Assembly (NCBI RefSeq): GCF_021129215.1
Contig: NZ_JAJOLP010000001.1
Span: forward strand, 2,356,001-2,420,000
Reading direction: 5' to 3'
DNA: 64,000 nt
Origin: Agromyces sp. S2-1-8
GTDB lineage: Bacteria > Actinomycetota > Actinomycetes > Actinomycetales > Microbacteriaceae
Under the pieces are notes generated by a model. That model had not been told where the DNA came from. It did not search any database and saw only the letters and a list, made by a program, of their open reading frames with translations. Below, piece by piece: positions 38,029 through 46,756 of this stretch. Made by a program: the position numbers and the translations under genes. The first letter of the stretch is position 1, and every line of letters starts with the position of its first letter.

Positions 38029-38526
38029 ATGGCACGGCGGTTCGGAACGACGGTGATGCTCGCGCTCGCCGCGACGACGACGACGTTGTCGCTCGCGGGT
38101 TGCACGCTGTTCGGCGGCCCGCCCACTCCGCAGTCGTCCCAGTCCGCCGACCCGTCGGCATCCGCGCCGGCGACCACCGATCCCGCCGCTCCGCCCACCC
38201 TCCGGCCCGAGCTCTCGGCCGGCGAGAACCTCGACTTCTTCAACTCGGTGAACACCGCCGTCGTCGTCGCCAACGCCGCAGCCGGCGGTCGCGACTTCAT
38301 CGACGCGCTCGTCGCCGCAGGCTTCGACAAGGCGGCGATGCAGGTGACCTCCGACGAGACGACTCAGGGCGATCAGGCTGACTCGATCCAGTTCGCCGTG
38401 CTCTTCCAGGACGAGTGCCTCGTCGGACAGTACGGCCCGAAGTCCGGCGGATATCACGGTGCGGTGCGTCCGGCGCTCGGCACCGGCGGCTGCCTCATCG
38501 GGCAGACGCGCCCCATAGACTGGTAG
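38029..38526 (+). CDS. Lipoprotein of DUF6993 type
   Basis: 165 residues. Signal peptide with lipobox LAGC (Cys at about residue 25), a Pro/Ser/Thr linker, then a conserved-looking domain from GENLDFFNSVNTAVVV to GGCLIGQTRPIDW with two Cys (DECLVG, GGCLIG) that could form a disulfide. I recall this domain as DUF6993; its function is not known. ATG follows GAGGGGAAGC, and TAGACT at 37988-37993 is a probable -10. Confidence 0.8.
   Translation: MARRFGTTVMLALAATTTTLSLAGCTLFGGPPTPQSSQSADPSASAPATTDPAAPPTLRPELSAGENLDFFNSVNTAVVVANAAAGGRDFIDALVAAGFDKAAMQVTSDETTQGDQADSIQFAVLFQDECLVGQYGPKSGGYHGAVRPALGTGGCLIGQTRPIDW
38516..38521 (+). promoter_or_regulatory. Possible -10 element for ettA
   Basis: TAGACT inside the last codons of the lipoprotein gene, 58 bases before the ettA start, giving a normal leader with GAGGGAAAG as ribosome site. 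Confidence 0.4.
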
Positions 38527-38579
38527 CCGACATGCGGCGGCCCGTGCTCGGCGGCCGCCGAACGCTGTGAGGGAAAGTC

Positions 38580-40262
<1,683 letters not shown>

Positions 40263-40263
40263 C

Positions 40264-40743
40264 ATGCGCCTGCACGTGCCGACACCGCTCCGCTGGAGCG
40301 ACCTCGACGCCTACGGGCACGTGAACAACGCCCGGATGCTGAGCCTCCTCGAGGAGGCTCGCATCCAGGCGTTCTGGGTGAACGAAGACGGCACCGCCGA
40401 ACATGCGGTCGGCGCGTCGACGGCCGTGCTCGACGCCACGCCCGGAGCGGCCACGATCACGCTGATCGCCCGGCAGGAGGTCGAGTACCTTGCGCCGATC
40501 CCGTACCAGCGCCTGCCCCTCGACATCGAGCTCTGGATCGGGCACATGGGCGGGGCGAGTCTCGACGTCTGCTACGAGGTGTACTCGCCGGCGGGCGCCG
40601 AACCGCGGGCGCTCTACACGCGTGCCGTGACGACGATCGTGCTCGTCGACGCGGCGACCGAGCGACCGCGGCGCATGAGCGAGTCGGAGCGTGCGGCGTG
40701 GGAGCCCTATCTCGAGCCGACGATCGAGTTCCGGCGGCGCTGA
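40264..40743 (+). CDS. Acyl-CoA thioesterase, 4HBT hot-dog family
   Basis: 159 residues. The 4-hydroxybenzoyl-CoA thioesterase-like signature WSDLDAYGHVNNARMLSLLEEAR lies near the N-terminus (Asp acting as catalytic base in this class), followed by hot-dog strands ATITLIARQEVEYLAPIPY and ALYTRAVTTIVLVDA. ATG one base after the ettA stop, so they are likely co-translated. The acyl substrate is not determinable. Confidence 0.9.
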   Translation: MRLHVPTPLRWSDLDAYGHVNNARMLSLLEEARIQAFWVNEDGTAEHAVGASTAVLDATPGAATITLIARQEVEYLAPIPYQRLPLDIELWIGHMGGASLDVCYEVYSPAGAEPRALYTRAVTTIVLVDAATERPRRMSESERAAWEPYLEPTIEFRRR

Positions 40744-40809
40744 GCCGCCCAACGGGTCCGCCCGCGTCGCTGATGCCGTGCGCGAAAGCATCGCCGAGCG
40801 GGCGTGCCG

Positions 40810-41334
40810 TCAGCGCTCGACCGGCTCGTCGCTGAACGAGCCCTCCCACACGGCGCGACTGCCGGCCTCGCCGATCTGAACGACCTTCCAGGTCGAGCCG
40901 ATCGCGACGGTCAGCGCGGCGAGCGTCAACATCGCACCGGCGGCGATCGTGACACCGTGCGACGGCGACGCGACGCCGGTGCCTCCCGTCGAGCGTGAAG
41001 CCGACCTGCGCTCGACGATCGCCCACGCGGCGATCGCGACGGCCACGACGAGCATCGAGATGAGCCAGGGCGTCAGGTCCTCGCCGATCGCGGTGTGCTG
41101 CTGGATGAGCGGCGCCGGCGGAACCCGTACTTCGAGCCACTTTCCGGCCTCGACGGTGAGCAGGCCGAGCACGAGCACTCCGACGGCGCCGACGAGCGCC
41201 GGCAGCCAGAGCACTCGGCGGGCGCTGGGCCACGCGGCGATCACGACGAGCAGGAGCCCCACGAGTGGCGTCAGCACGATCACCGCGTGCACGAGCAGCA
41301 CGTGCGCCGGCAGGCCGGCGAATTCGTAGTCCAT
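40810..41334 (-). CDS. DUF2231 family membrane protein
   Basis: 174 residues, four transmembrane helices (starting at residues of about 10, 38, 88 and 128). The LPAHVLLVHAVIVLTPL start, with a His pair facing the membrane, marks DUF2231, a family often found beside cytochromes, Rieske proteins and other electron carriers. It begins one base after the Rieske gene's stop on the same strand, which suggests a joint role, perhaps in heme or electron transfer at the membrane. Confidence 0.85.
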   Translation of the reverse strand: MDYEFAGLPAHVLLVHAVIVLTPLVGLLLVVIAAWPSARRVLWLPALVGAVGVLVLGLLTVEAGKWLEVRVPPAPLIQQHTAIGEDLTPWLISMLVVAVAIAAWAIVERRSASRSTGGTGVASPSHGVTIAAGAMLTLAALTVAIGSTWKVVQIGEAGSRAVWEGSFSDEPVER

Positions 41335-41335
41335 C

Positions 41336-41797
41336 TCAGGAGGCCGTGACGACCTGGTCGCCGGCGACGGTGACCGCGATGGGGCTCAGCGGTTCGGGTG
41401 CCGGTCCGGCGAGCACCTCGCCGGTCGCGGCATCGTAGATCGAACCGTGGCAGGGGCAGTGGAACTCCGCGCCCGCCGCCGCGACGACGCACTGCTGGTG
41501 CGTGCAGATGGCACTGTATGCGACGAACTCGCCCTCGCTGGGCTGCGCCACCAGGACTGGATCGCTGCCGAGCTTCGCGTCGATGCTGCCGCCGACCGGC
41601 ACGTCGGCGGTCGCCGCGACCGCTTCGCCGGCCGCCGGCGGCTCAGCCGACGCCGTGTCGTCGGGGGCGATGGGAGACGAGTTCGCGTCGTCGTTCGAGC
41701 CGTCGCCGGAGACATCCGCGCAGCCCGCGAGGGCGAGGGCGCCGGCCGTGCCGAACGTGAGCGCCGCGCGTCGCGTGAGATCGTGGGAAGCCGTCAT
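41336..41797 (-). CDS. Rieske [2Fe-2S] lipoprotein with Tat-like signal
   Basis: 153 residues. N-terminal twin Arg (LTRRAALTFG) followed by a hydrophobic stretch and lipobox ALAGC, so a Tat-exported lipoprotein is likely. Rieske cluster ligands: CTHQQC and CPCHGS (Cys-x-His and Cys-x-x-His pairs, with the two disulfide Cys). Related proteins are stand-alone Rieske domains of actinobacterial electron transfer chains. ATG preceded by AAGGAG. Confidence 0.92.
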   Translation of the reverse strand: MTASHDLTRRAALTFGTAGALALAGCADVSGDGSNDDANSSPIAPDDTASAEPPAAGEAVAATADVPVGGSIDAKLGSDPVLVAQPSEGEFVAYSAICTHQQCVVAAAGAEFHCPCHGSIYDAATGEVLAGPAPEPLSPIAVTVAGDQVVTAS

Positions 41798-41893
41798 CGC
41801 CGAACTCCTTCGTCCGCGTCGGGCGCCCGACCGCGCCCCTGCCCCCATTCTGGGCTATCCGAGCCTCGGGCGACGGGATTGCGACGGCTCCGG

Positions 41894-42775
41894 TCAGGAG
41901 AAGTGTTCGGAGTGCGGTACCCGCACCATGCCCTCCTGGGCGACGCTCGCCACGAGCAGCCCGTCGCGCGTGTAGATGCGACCGAGCGAGAGGCCGCGAC
42001 CGCCGCTCGCCGACGGCGACTCCTGCACGTAGAGCAGCCACTCGTCGACGCGGGCGTCCCGGTGCCACCACATCGCATGATCGAGGCTCGCGACCTTGAG
42101 CCCGGGGGTGGCCCACGCGACGCCGTGCGCGCGCAGCACCGGTTCGAGGATCGAGTAGTCGCTCGCGTACGCGAGCGCGGCCCGATGCTGCTTCGGGTCG
42201 TCGGGCAGGCGGCCGAACGCCTTCATCCACACGGCCTGCCTGGGCGTGCGCTCGCCCTCGACGCTGAGGTAGACGGGCGACGGCACGTGCCGCACGTCGA
42301 AGGCGCGCTCGCTCGACCAGTAGCGCGCGACGTCGTGGTCGACCGCCCCGAGCACGTCGGCCGTCGACGGCAACGACTCGGGGTCCGGCAGGTCGTCGGG
42401 CATGTCGAGCTGGTGCTCGACCCCGCCGTCCTCCGTCTGGAACGAAGCGATGAGCGAGAGGATCGGCTCGCCGTGCTGGAACGCCTGGGTGCGTCGGGTC
42501 GAGAACGAACGGCCGTCGTGGATCCGGTCGACCGAGAACGTGATCGGATGGGCGACGTCGCCCGGCCGCAGGAAGTAGCCGTGCATCGAGTGGATGTTCC
42601 GGTCCTCCGGCACGGTACGGAGCGCCGCGACGATCGACTGCGCGAGCACCTGGCCGCCGAACACGCGACCGAGCGGCATCCACTGCGACGGGCCCGTGAA
42701 GATGTCCTCCGTCGTGCGCGCGCCCGTGTCGGTCAGGTTGAGCGTGCTCAGCAGGCCGTCGATCGGTCCGTTCAT
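41894..42775 (-). CDS. tesB: Acyl-CoA thioesterase II (TesB-type)
   Basis: 293 residues, two fused hot-dog domains. RVFGGQVLAQSIVAA in the first half and MHGYFLRPGDVAHPITFSVDRIHDGRSFSTRRTQAFQHGEPIL; second half ASLDHAMWWHRDARVDEWLLYVQESPSASGGRGLSLGRIYTRDGLLVASVAQEGMVR, where the Asp-Thr/Ser-Gln catalytic set of TesB is found. ATG at 42773-42775 with GGAGGAACG before it. It hydrolyses medium- and long-chain acyl-CoA. Divergent from the next gene. Confidence 0.94.
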   Translation of the reverse strand: MNGPIDGLLSTLNLTDTGARTTEDIFTGPSQWMPLGRVFGGQVLAQSIVAALRTVPEDRNIHSMHGYFLRPGDVAHPITFSVDRIHDGRSFSTRRTQAFQHGEPILSLIASFQTEDGGVEHQLDMPDDLPDPESLPSTADVLGAVDHDVARYWSSERAFDVRHVPSPVYLSVEGERTPRQAVWMKAFGRLPDDPKQHRAALAYASDYSILEPVLRAHGVAWATPGLKVASLDHAMWWHRDARVDEWLLYVQESPSASGGRGLSLGRIYTRDGLLVASVAQEGMVRVPHSEHFS

Positions 42776-42866
42776 CGTTCCTCCGTGTCGGTGGGCGGCC
42801 GCCGCCGGCGCCGTGGAACCCGGACCGCCGTGAACGGGCCCGTGCACTTGGTAGTTTAGACAGGAG

Positions 42867-43547
42867 ATGGTTGAACGACTCACGCTCGCCGACAGCCTGT
42901 CGCTCGGCGATCTGCACACGTACCTGCAGCGGGCCGGCCGCGTCGAAGACGGGTCGGTGCGCCTCGTCGCGGGCTCCGGAATCCTCGCCGTCTACACCGC
43001 GATCCTCTACCCGCGCGGCATCCTCGACGAGAGCCCCACCGTGCTCGGCCTGCGCACCTTCGCCCTGGCCGACGACGAGGAGTTCGACTCGGTCGTGCCG
43101 ATGCGCTCGCTCGTGGAGCGCATCGTGCGCGCCCGCGGGGAGCTCGCCGACGACGACGAGTCGCGACCCGTGTCGATGTCGCGCCCTCCGGAGGTGAACA
43201 CCGTCACCTGGGCCGGCATCTCGCCGCCGCGCGGCGGCTGGCGAGCGCTCGGCGAGGCGGATGCCTCGGTGCTGGAGTCCGCCGCACGGGCGGGTATCGA
43301 CGAGGTCGCGAAGGCGATCCCGGAGGGCACCGGCGAGCAGCTCGTGCAGCGGGTGCGCTCCGAGGTGTGGGGGCGCGGAGTCGACGGGCTCGAGTACGTG
43401 CCGACCGGTGCCGCCTTCGCGGCGTTCAGCCTGGGATTCCTCGGCGACGACCCGGTCAGGCTCTTCGAGACGGGACCGTGGACGCGTCTCACGTCGCGGC
43501 GCGGGCACGTGCTCGTGCGTCGGAAGCCCTGGACGCTGAAGGCCTGA
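42867..43547 (+). CDS. Conserved hypothetical protein
   Basis: 226 residues, soluble, no recognised domain. N-terminus ERLTLADSLSLGDLHTYLQRAGRVEDGSVRLVAGSGILAVYTAIL, a middle region with a possible substrate loop (SMSRPPEVNTVTWAGISPPRGGW), C-terminus WTRLTSRRGHVLVRRKPWTLKA. Codon use is normal. The ATG directly follows AGGAG, too close for normal use, and TAGTTT stands nine bases upstream, so the start is probably leaderless or very short-leadered. It looks like a housekeeping protein of actinobacteria. Confidence 0.75.
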   Translation: MVERLTLADSLSLGDLHTYLQRAGRVEDGSVRLVAGSGILAVYTAILYPRGILDESPTVLGLRTFALADDEEFDSVVPMRSLVERIVRARGELADDDESRPVSMSRPPEVNTVTWAGISPPRGGWRALGEADASVLESAARAGIDEVAKAIPEGTGEQLVQRVRSEVWGRGVDGLEYVPTGAAFAAFSLGFLGDDPVRLFETGPWTRLTSRRGHVLVRRKPWTLKA

Positions 43548-43549
43548 GG

Positions 43550-45205
43550 TCAGCCCCGAGCGATCGCCCGCCCCGCCGAGCGACCGGTGAAGAGGCATCC
43601 GCCCAGGAACGTGCCCTCGAGCGCGCGGTAGCCGTGCACGCCGCCGCCGCCGAAACCGGCGGCCTCGCCGACCGCGTAGAGTCCGGGCACGGGAGCGCCG
43701 TCCGCGCCGAGGGCGCGCGAGTCGAGGTCGGTCTGGATGCCGCCGAGGCTCTTCCTGGTGAGGATGTGCAGCTTCACCGCGATGAGCGGCCCGGCCTCCG
43801 GATCGAGGATGCGGTGCGGCGTCGCCACCCGGATCAGCTTGTCGCCGCGGTACCTGCGCGCGCCGCGGACGGCGATGAGCTGCAGGTCCTTGGAGAACTC
43901 GTTGTCGACCTCGCGGTCGCGCGCGACGATCTCGCGCTCGATGTTCGCCGTGTCGAGTTCGACGTCGGGGGAGAGGGCGCGCATGCCGTCGAACAATTCG
44001 TCGAGCGTGTCGGCGACGACGAAGTCGGCGCCGTGCTGCTTGAAGGCCTCGACGGGGGCGGGCGCGCCCGCGCGAACGCGCTGGGCGAGGAGCTTCAGGT
44101 CCTTGCCGGTGAGGTCGGGGTTCTGCTCGCTGCCCGAGAGCGCGAACTCCTTCTCGATGATCTTCTGCGTCAGCACGAACCACGAGTGGGCGTGCCCGGT
44201 CGCGGCGAGGTGCTCGAGCGTGCCGAGCGTGTCGAAGCCGGGGAAGAGCGGTACCGGCAGCCGGCGTCCCTCTGCGTCGAACCAGAGGGACGACGGACCC
44301 GGCAGGATGCGGATGCCGTGCAGCGGCCACACGGGGTCCCAGTTGGTGATGCCCTCGGTGTAGTGCCACATGCGGTCGCCGTTGACGAGCCGCGCCCCCG
44401 ACGCCTCGGCGATGCCGAGCATGCGTCCGTCGACGTGCGCGGGCACGCCCGAGAGCAGGTCGACGGGCGGCTCGCCCATCCGCTCGGGCCACGCGGCGCG
44501 CACGAGGTCGTGGTTGCCGCCGATGCCGCCCGATGCGACGACGACGGCGGGGGCGCGCAGTTCGAACTCCCCGACCTCGTCACGGTTGGATGCCTCGCCC
44601 CGGGCCGCCTCGTCGGGCGCGAGCACGGCGCCGCGGACCCCGACGACGGCGCCCGACTCGACGATGAGCTCGTCGACCCGATGGCGGTGCCGGAACTCGA
44701 CGAGTCCGGCCGCCTCGCCCGCCTTCACCCGGGCGATGAACGGCGCCAGCACGCCGGGGCCGGTGCCCCAGGTGATGTGGAAGCGGGGCACCGAGTTGCC
44801 GTGGCCGTACGCGGCGCCCGCGCCGCGCTCGGCCCAGCCCACGACGGGGAAGAAGCGGACGCCCTTCTCGTGCAGCCAGGCACGCTTCTCGCCGGCCGCG
44901 AACTCGAGGTAGGCGTCGGCCCACCGACGGCCCCACTCGTCCTCCTCGCGGTCGAATCCCGCCGTGCCGAGCCAGTCCTGGCGGGCGAGGTCGATGGAGT
45001 CCTTCACCCCCATGCGCCGTTGCTCGGGGGAGTCGATGAGGAAGAGGCCGCCGAACGACCAGTGGGCCTGGCCGCCGAGGCTCGCCTCGGGCTCCTGGTC
45101 GACGATCACGACCCTGCGGCCGGCGTCGACGAGCTCGGATGCCGCGACGAGGCCGGAGAGGCCTGCGCCGACGACGATCGCATCGGGGTTGGGGGTGATT
45201 GCCAC
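43550..45205 (-). CDS. FAD-dependent dehydrogenase (fumarate reductase/KstD-like)
   Basis: 551 residues. N-terminal dinucleotide fold AIVVGAGLSGLVAASELVDAGRRVVIVDQE, a substrate/cap region, VVASGGIGGNHDLVR (second GG motif), LTRKSLGGIQTDLDSRAL and C-terminal GLYAVGEAAGFGGGGVHGYRALEGTFLGGCLFTGR. This is the FAD-binding 2 (fumarate reductase/3-ketosteroid dehydrogenase) class often annotated just 'FAD-binding dehydrogenase'. GTG at 45203-45205 (VAITPNPD) preceded by AAGGAGTCACT. Last gene of a unit with mscS and the globin gene. Confidence 0.9.
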   Translation of the reverse strand: MAITPNPDAIVVGAGLSGLVAASELVDAGRRVVIVDQEPEASLGGQAHWSFGGLFLIDSPEQRRMGVKDSIDLARQDWLGTAGFDREEDEWGRRWADAYLEFAAGEKRAWLHEKGVRFFPVVGWAERGAGAAYGHGNSVPRFHITWGTGPGVLAPFIARVKAGEAAGLVEFRHRHRVDELIVESGAVVGVRGAVLAPDEAARGEASNRDEVGEFELRAPAVVVASGGIGGNHDLVRAAWPERMGEPPVDLLSGVPAHVDGRMLGIAEASGARLVNGDRMWHYTEGITNWDPVWPLHGIRILPGPSSLWFDAEGRRLPVPLFPGFDTLGTLEHLAATGHAHSWFVLTQKIIEKEFALSGSEQNPDLTGKDLKLLAQRVRAGAPAPVEAFKQHGADFVVADTLDELFDGMRALSPDVELDTANIEREIVARDREVDNEFSKDLQLIAVRGARRYRGDKLIRVATPHRILDPEAGPLIAVKLHILTRKSLGGIQTDLDSRALGADGAPVPGLYAVGEAAGFGGGGVHGYRALEGTFLGGCLFTGRSAGRAIARG

Positions 45206-45246
45206 AGTGACTCCTTCGTCGCTTCGGGTGGGTGGCGGTGGGTCGA

Positions 45247-45633
45247 TCAGTCGTCGAACGTGTTCACCATCGCGAACGCGGCCCGCTGCAGATAGTCCCA
45301 CAGCGTCTCCTCGGCGAGCGGGGGGAGATCGAGCGAGTCGACGGCCGTGCGCATGTGGGCGAGCCAGCGGTCGCGGGCGTCGGGGTTGACCTTGAACGGC
45401 ATGTGGCGCATTCGCAGCCGCGGGTGACCGCGCTCGTCACCGTAGGTCGTCGGGCCGCCCCAGTACTGCTCGAGGAAGAGCTGCAGGCGCCGTGCGGCGG
45501 GCCCGAGGTCCTCCTCGGGATACATGGGGCGCAGCACCGGGTCGTCGGCGACGCCGCGGTAGAACTCGGCCACGAGCTTCTCGAACGTCGCGCTGCCGCC
45601 CACCTGGTCGTAGAACGACTGCAACTCGGTCAT
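45247..45633 (-). CDS. glbO: Truncated hemoglobin, group II (GlbO-like)
   Basis: 128 residues. Residues FYDQVGGSATFEKLVAEFYRGVADDPVLRPMYPEEDL at the start, LFLEQYWGGPTTYGDERGHPRLRMRHMPF with the proximal His in LRMRHMPF, and WLAHMRTAVDSLDLPP at the end match group II truncated hemoglobins of actinobacteria. The ATG overlaps the mscS stop by four bases, so it is translationally coupled. It binds O2 or NO; function in this species unknown. Confidence 0.93.
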   Translation of the reverse strand: MTELQSFYDQVGGSATFEKLVAEFYRGVADDPVLRPMYPEEDLGPAARRLQLFLEQYWGGPTTYGDERGHPRLRMRHMPFKVNPDARDRWLAHMRTAVDSLDLPPLAEETLWDYLQRAAFAMVNTFDD

Positions 45634-46745
45634 GCAGTGCCTCCGGTCGGCGGGGTGGGCGGTTTCGTCCGCGGGACGCGGGGAGCCTGGTTCTTCGGCT
45701 TCTTCCCGCTCGGCACGCTCGCGTCGGCGACGACGGCATTGGGCGCCGTGCGCGGGGGCTTCGCGCCTTTGACCCGGGTCGCCCCCTCGAAGCCGGTCGG
45801 CACGACGCTCGTGAGGCTCGGCAGCTTGACGCCCATCTCGTCGAGGGCGCGCTTCAGGCGCATGCGCAGTTCGCGTGCGACGTCGTCCTTCGCCGACGAG
45901 CGCACCTTCATGACGACGCGGATGACGAGCGCGTCGGCCGAGATCGACTCGAGGCCCCAGACCTCGGGCTTCTCCATGATGCGGCTGCGCCACTTGCTCG
46001 AATGGGCCATCTCGGTCGCCGCTCGCAGCAGTTCCGCCTCGACGGCGTCGACGTCGGCGTCGTAGGGCACCGCGAGGTCGATGATCACGCGTGCCCAGCC
46101 CTGAGACATGTTGCCGACGCGCAGGATCTCGCCGTTGCGCACGAACCAGAGGGTGCCGTTGACGTCGCGGACGGTCGTGATGCGGATGCGCACCTCTTCG
46201 ACGATCCCGGTCGCAGGGCCGAGGTCGACGATGTCGCCGACGCCGAGCTGGTCCTCGACGACCATGAAGAGGCCGTTGAGTGCGTCCTTCACGATGTTCT
46301 GCGCACCGAAGCCGAGGCCGGCGCCGACCGCGGCGGTCAGCAGCGCGAAGGAGCTGAGGATCGCCGAGTTGATGGTGTTGACGATCAGCAGCACGACGAC
46401 GACGAACAGGGTCACGTTGACGATGTTCGTGAGCACCGTGCCCAGGGTGCGGGTTCGCTGCACGAGCCGCACGGTCGCGAGCGGCGACGCCTGCAGGGCC
46501 TGGGTGTCGGTGACGTCCTGCTTCTTCTTGACGCCGGAGACGATCTGCTTGACGACGCGCTCGATCACGAAGTGCAGCACCCAGCGGATGAGCAGGGCGA
46601 TCGCGATGATGAAGACGATCGAGATGAGCTTGCCGAGGATCTCGTCCCAGTGGGTCGCCCACCAGGTGCCGAGACCGGTCCAGTAGTCGACGTCGACCGG
46701 GTTGCCTTCGTCGCCGGTGGTGCGGAAGATCTCGAACCCGAACAT
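45630..46745 (-). CDS. mscS: Small-conductance mechanosensitive channel (MscS family)
   Basis: 371 residues. Two or three N-terminal helices (about 30-55 and 105-125), then the pore-lining TM3 and beta domain: AVGAGLGFGAQNIVKDALNGLFMVVEDQLGVGDIVDLG, a hallmark of MscS. The C-terminal 60 residues are a basic, Pro-rich tail. ATG at 46743-46745; TAGACT stands eight bases upstream, close to leaderless. The globin gene overlaps the end. Confidence 0.92.
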   Translation of the reverse strand: MFGFEIFRTTGDEGNPVDVDYWTGLGTWWATHWDEILGKLISIVFIIAIALLIRWVLHFVIERVVKQIVSGVKKKQDVTDTQALQASPLATVRLVQRTRTLGTVLTNIVNVTLFVVVVLLIVNTINSAILSSFALLTAAVGAGLGFGAQNIVKDALNGLFMVVEDQLGVGDIVDLGPATGIVEEVRIRITTVRDVNGTLWFVRNGEILRVGNMSQGWARVIIDLAVPYDADVDAVEAELLRAATEMAHSSKWRSRIMEKPEVWGLESISADALVIRVVMKVRSSAKDDVARELRMRLKRALDEMGVKLPSLTSVVPTGFEGATRVKGAKPPRTAPNAVVADASVPSGKKPKNQAPRVPRTKPPTPPTGGTA

Positions 46746-46756
46746 GGTGTGCAAGT

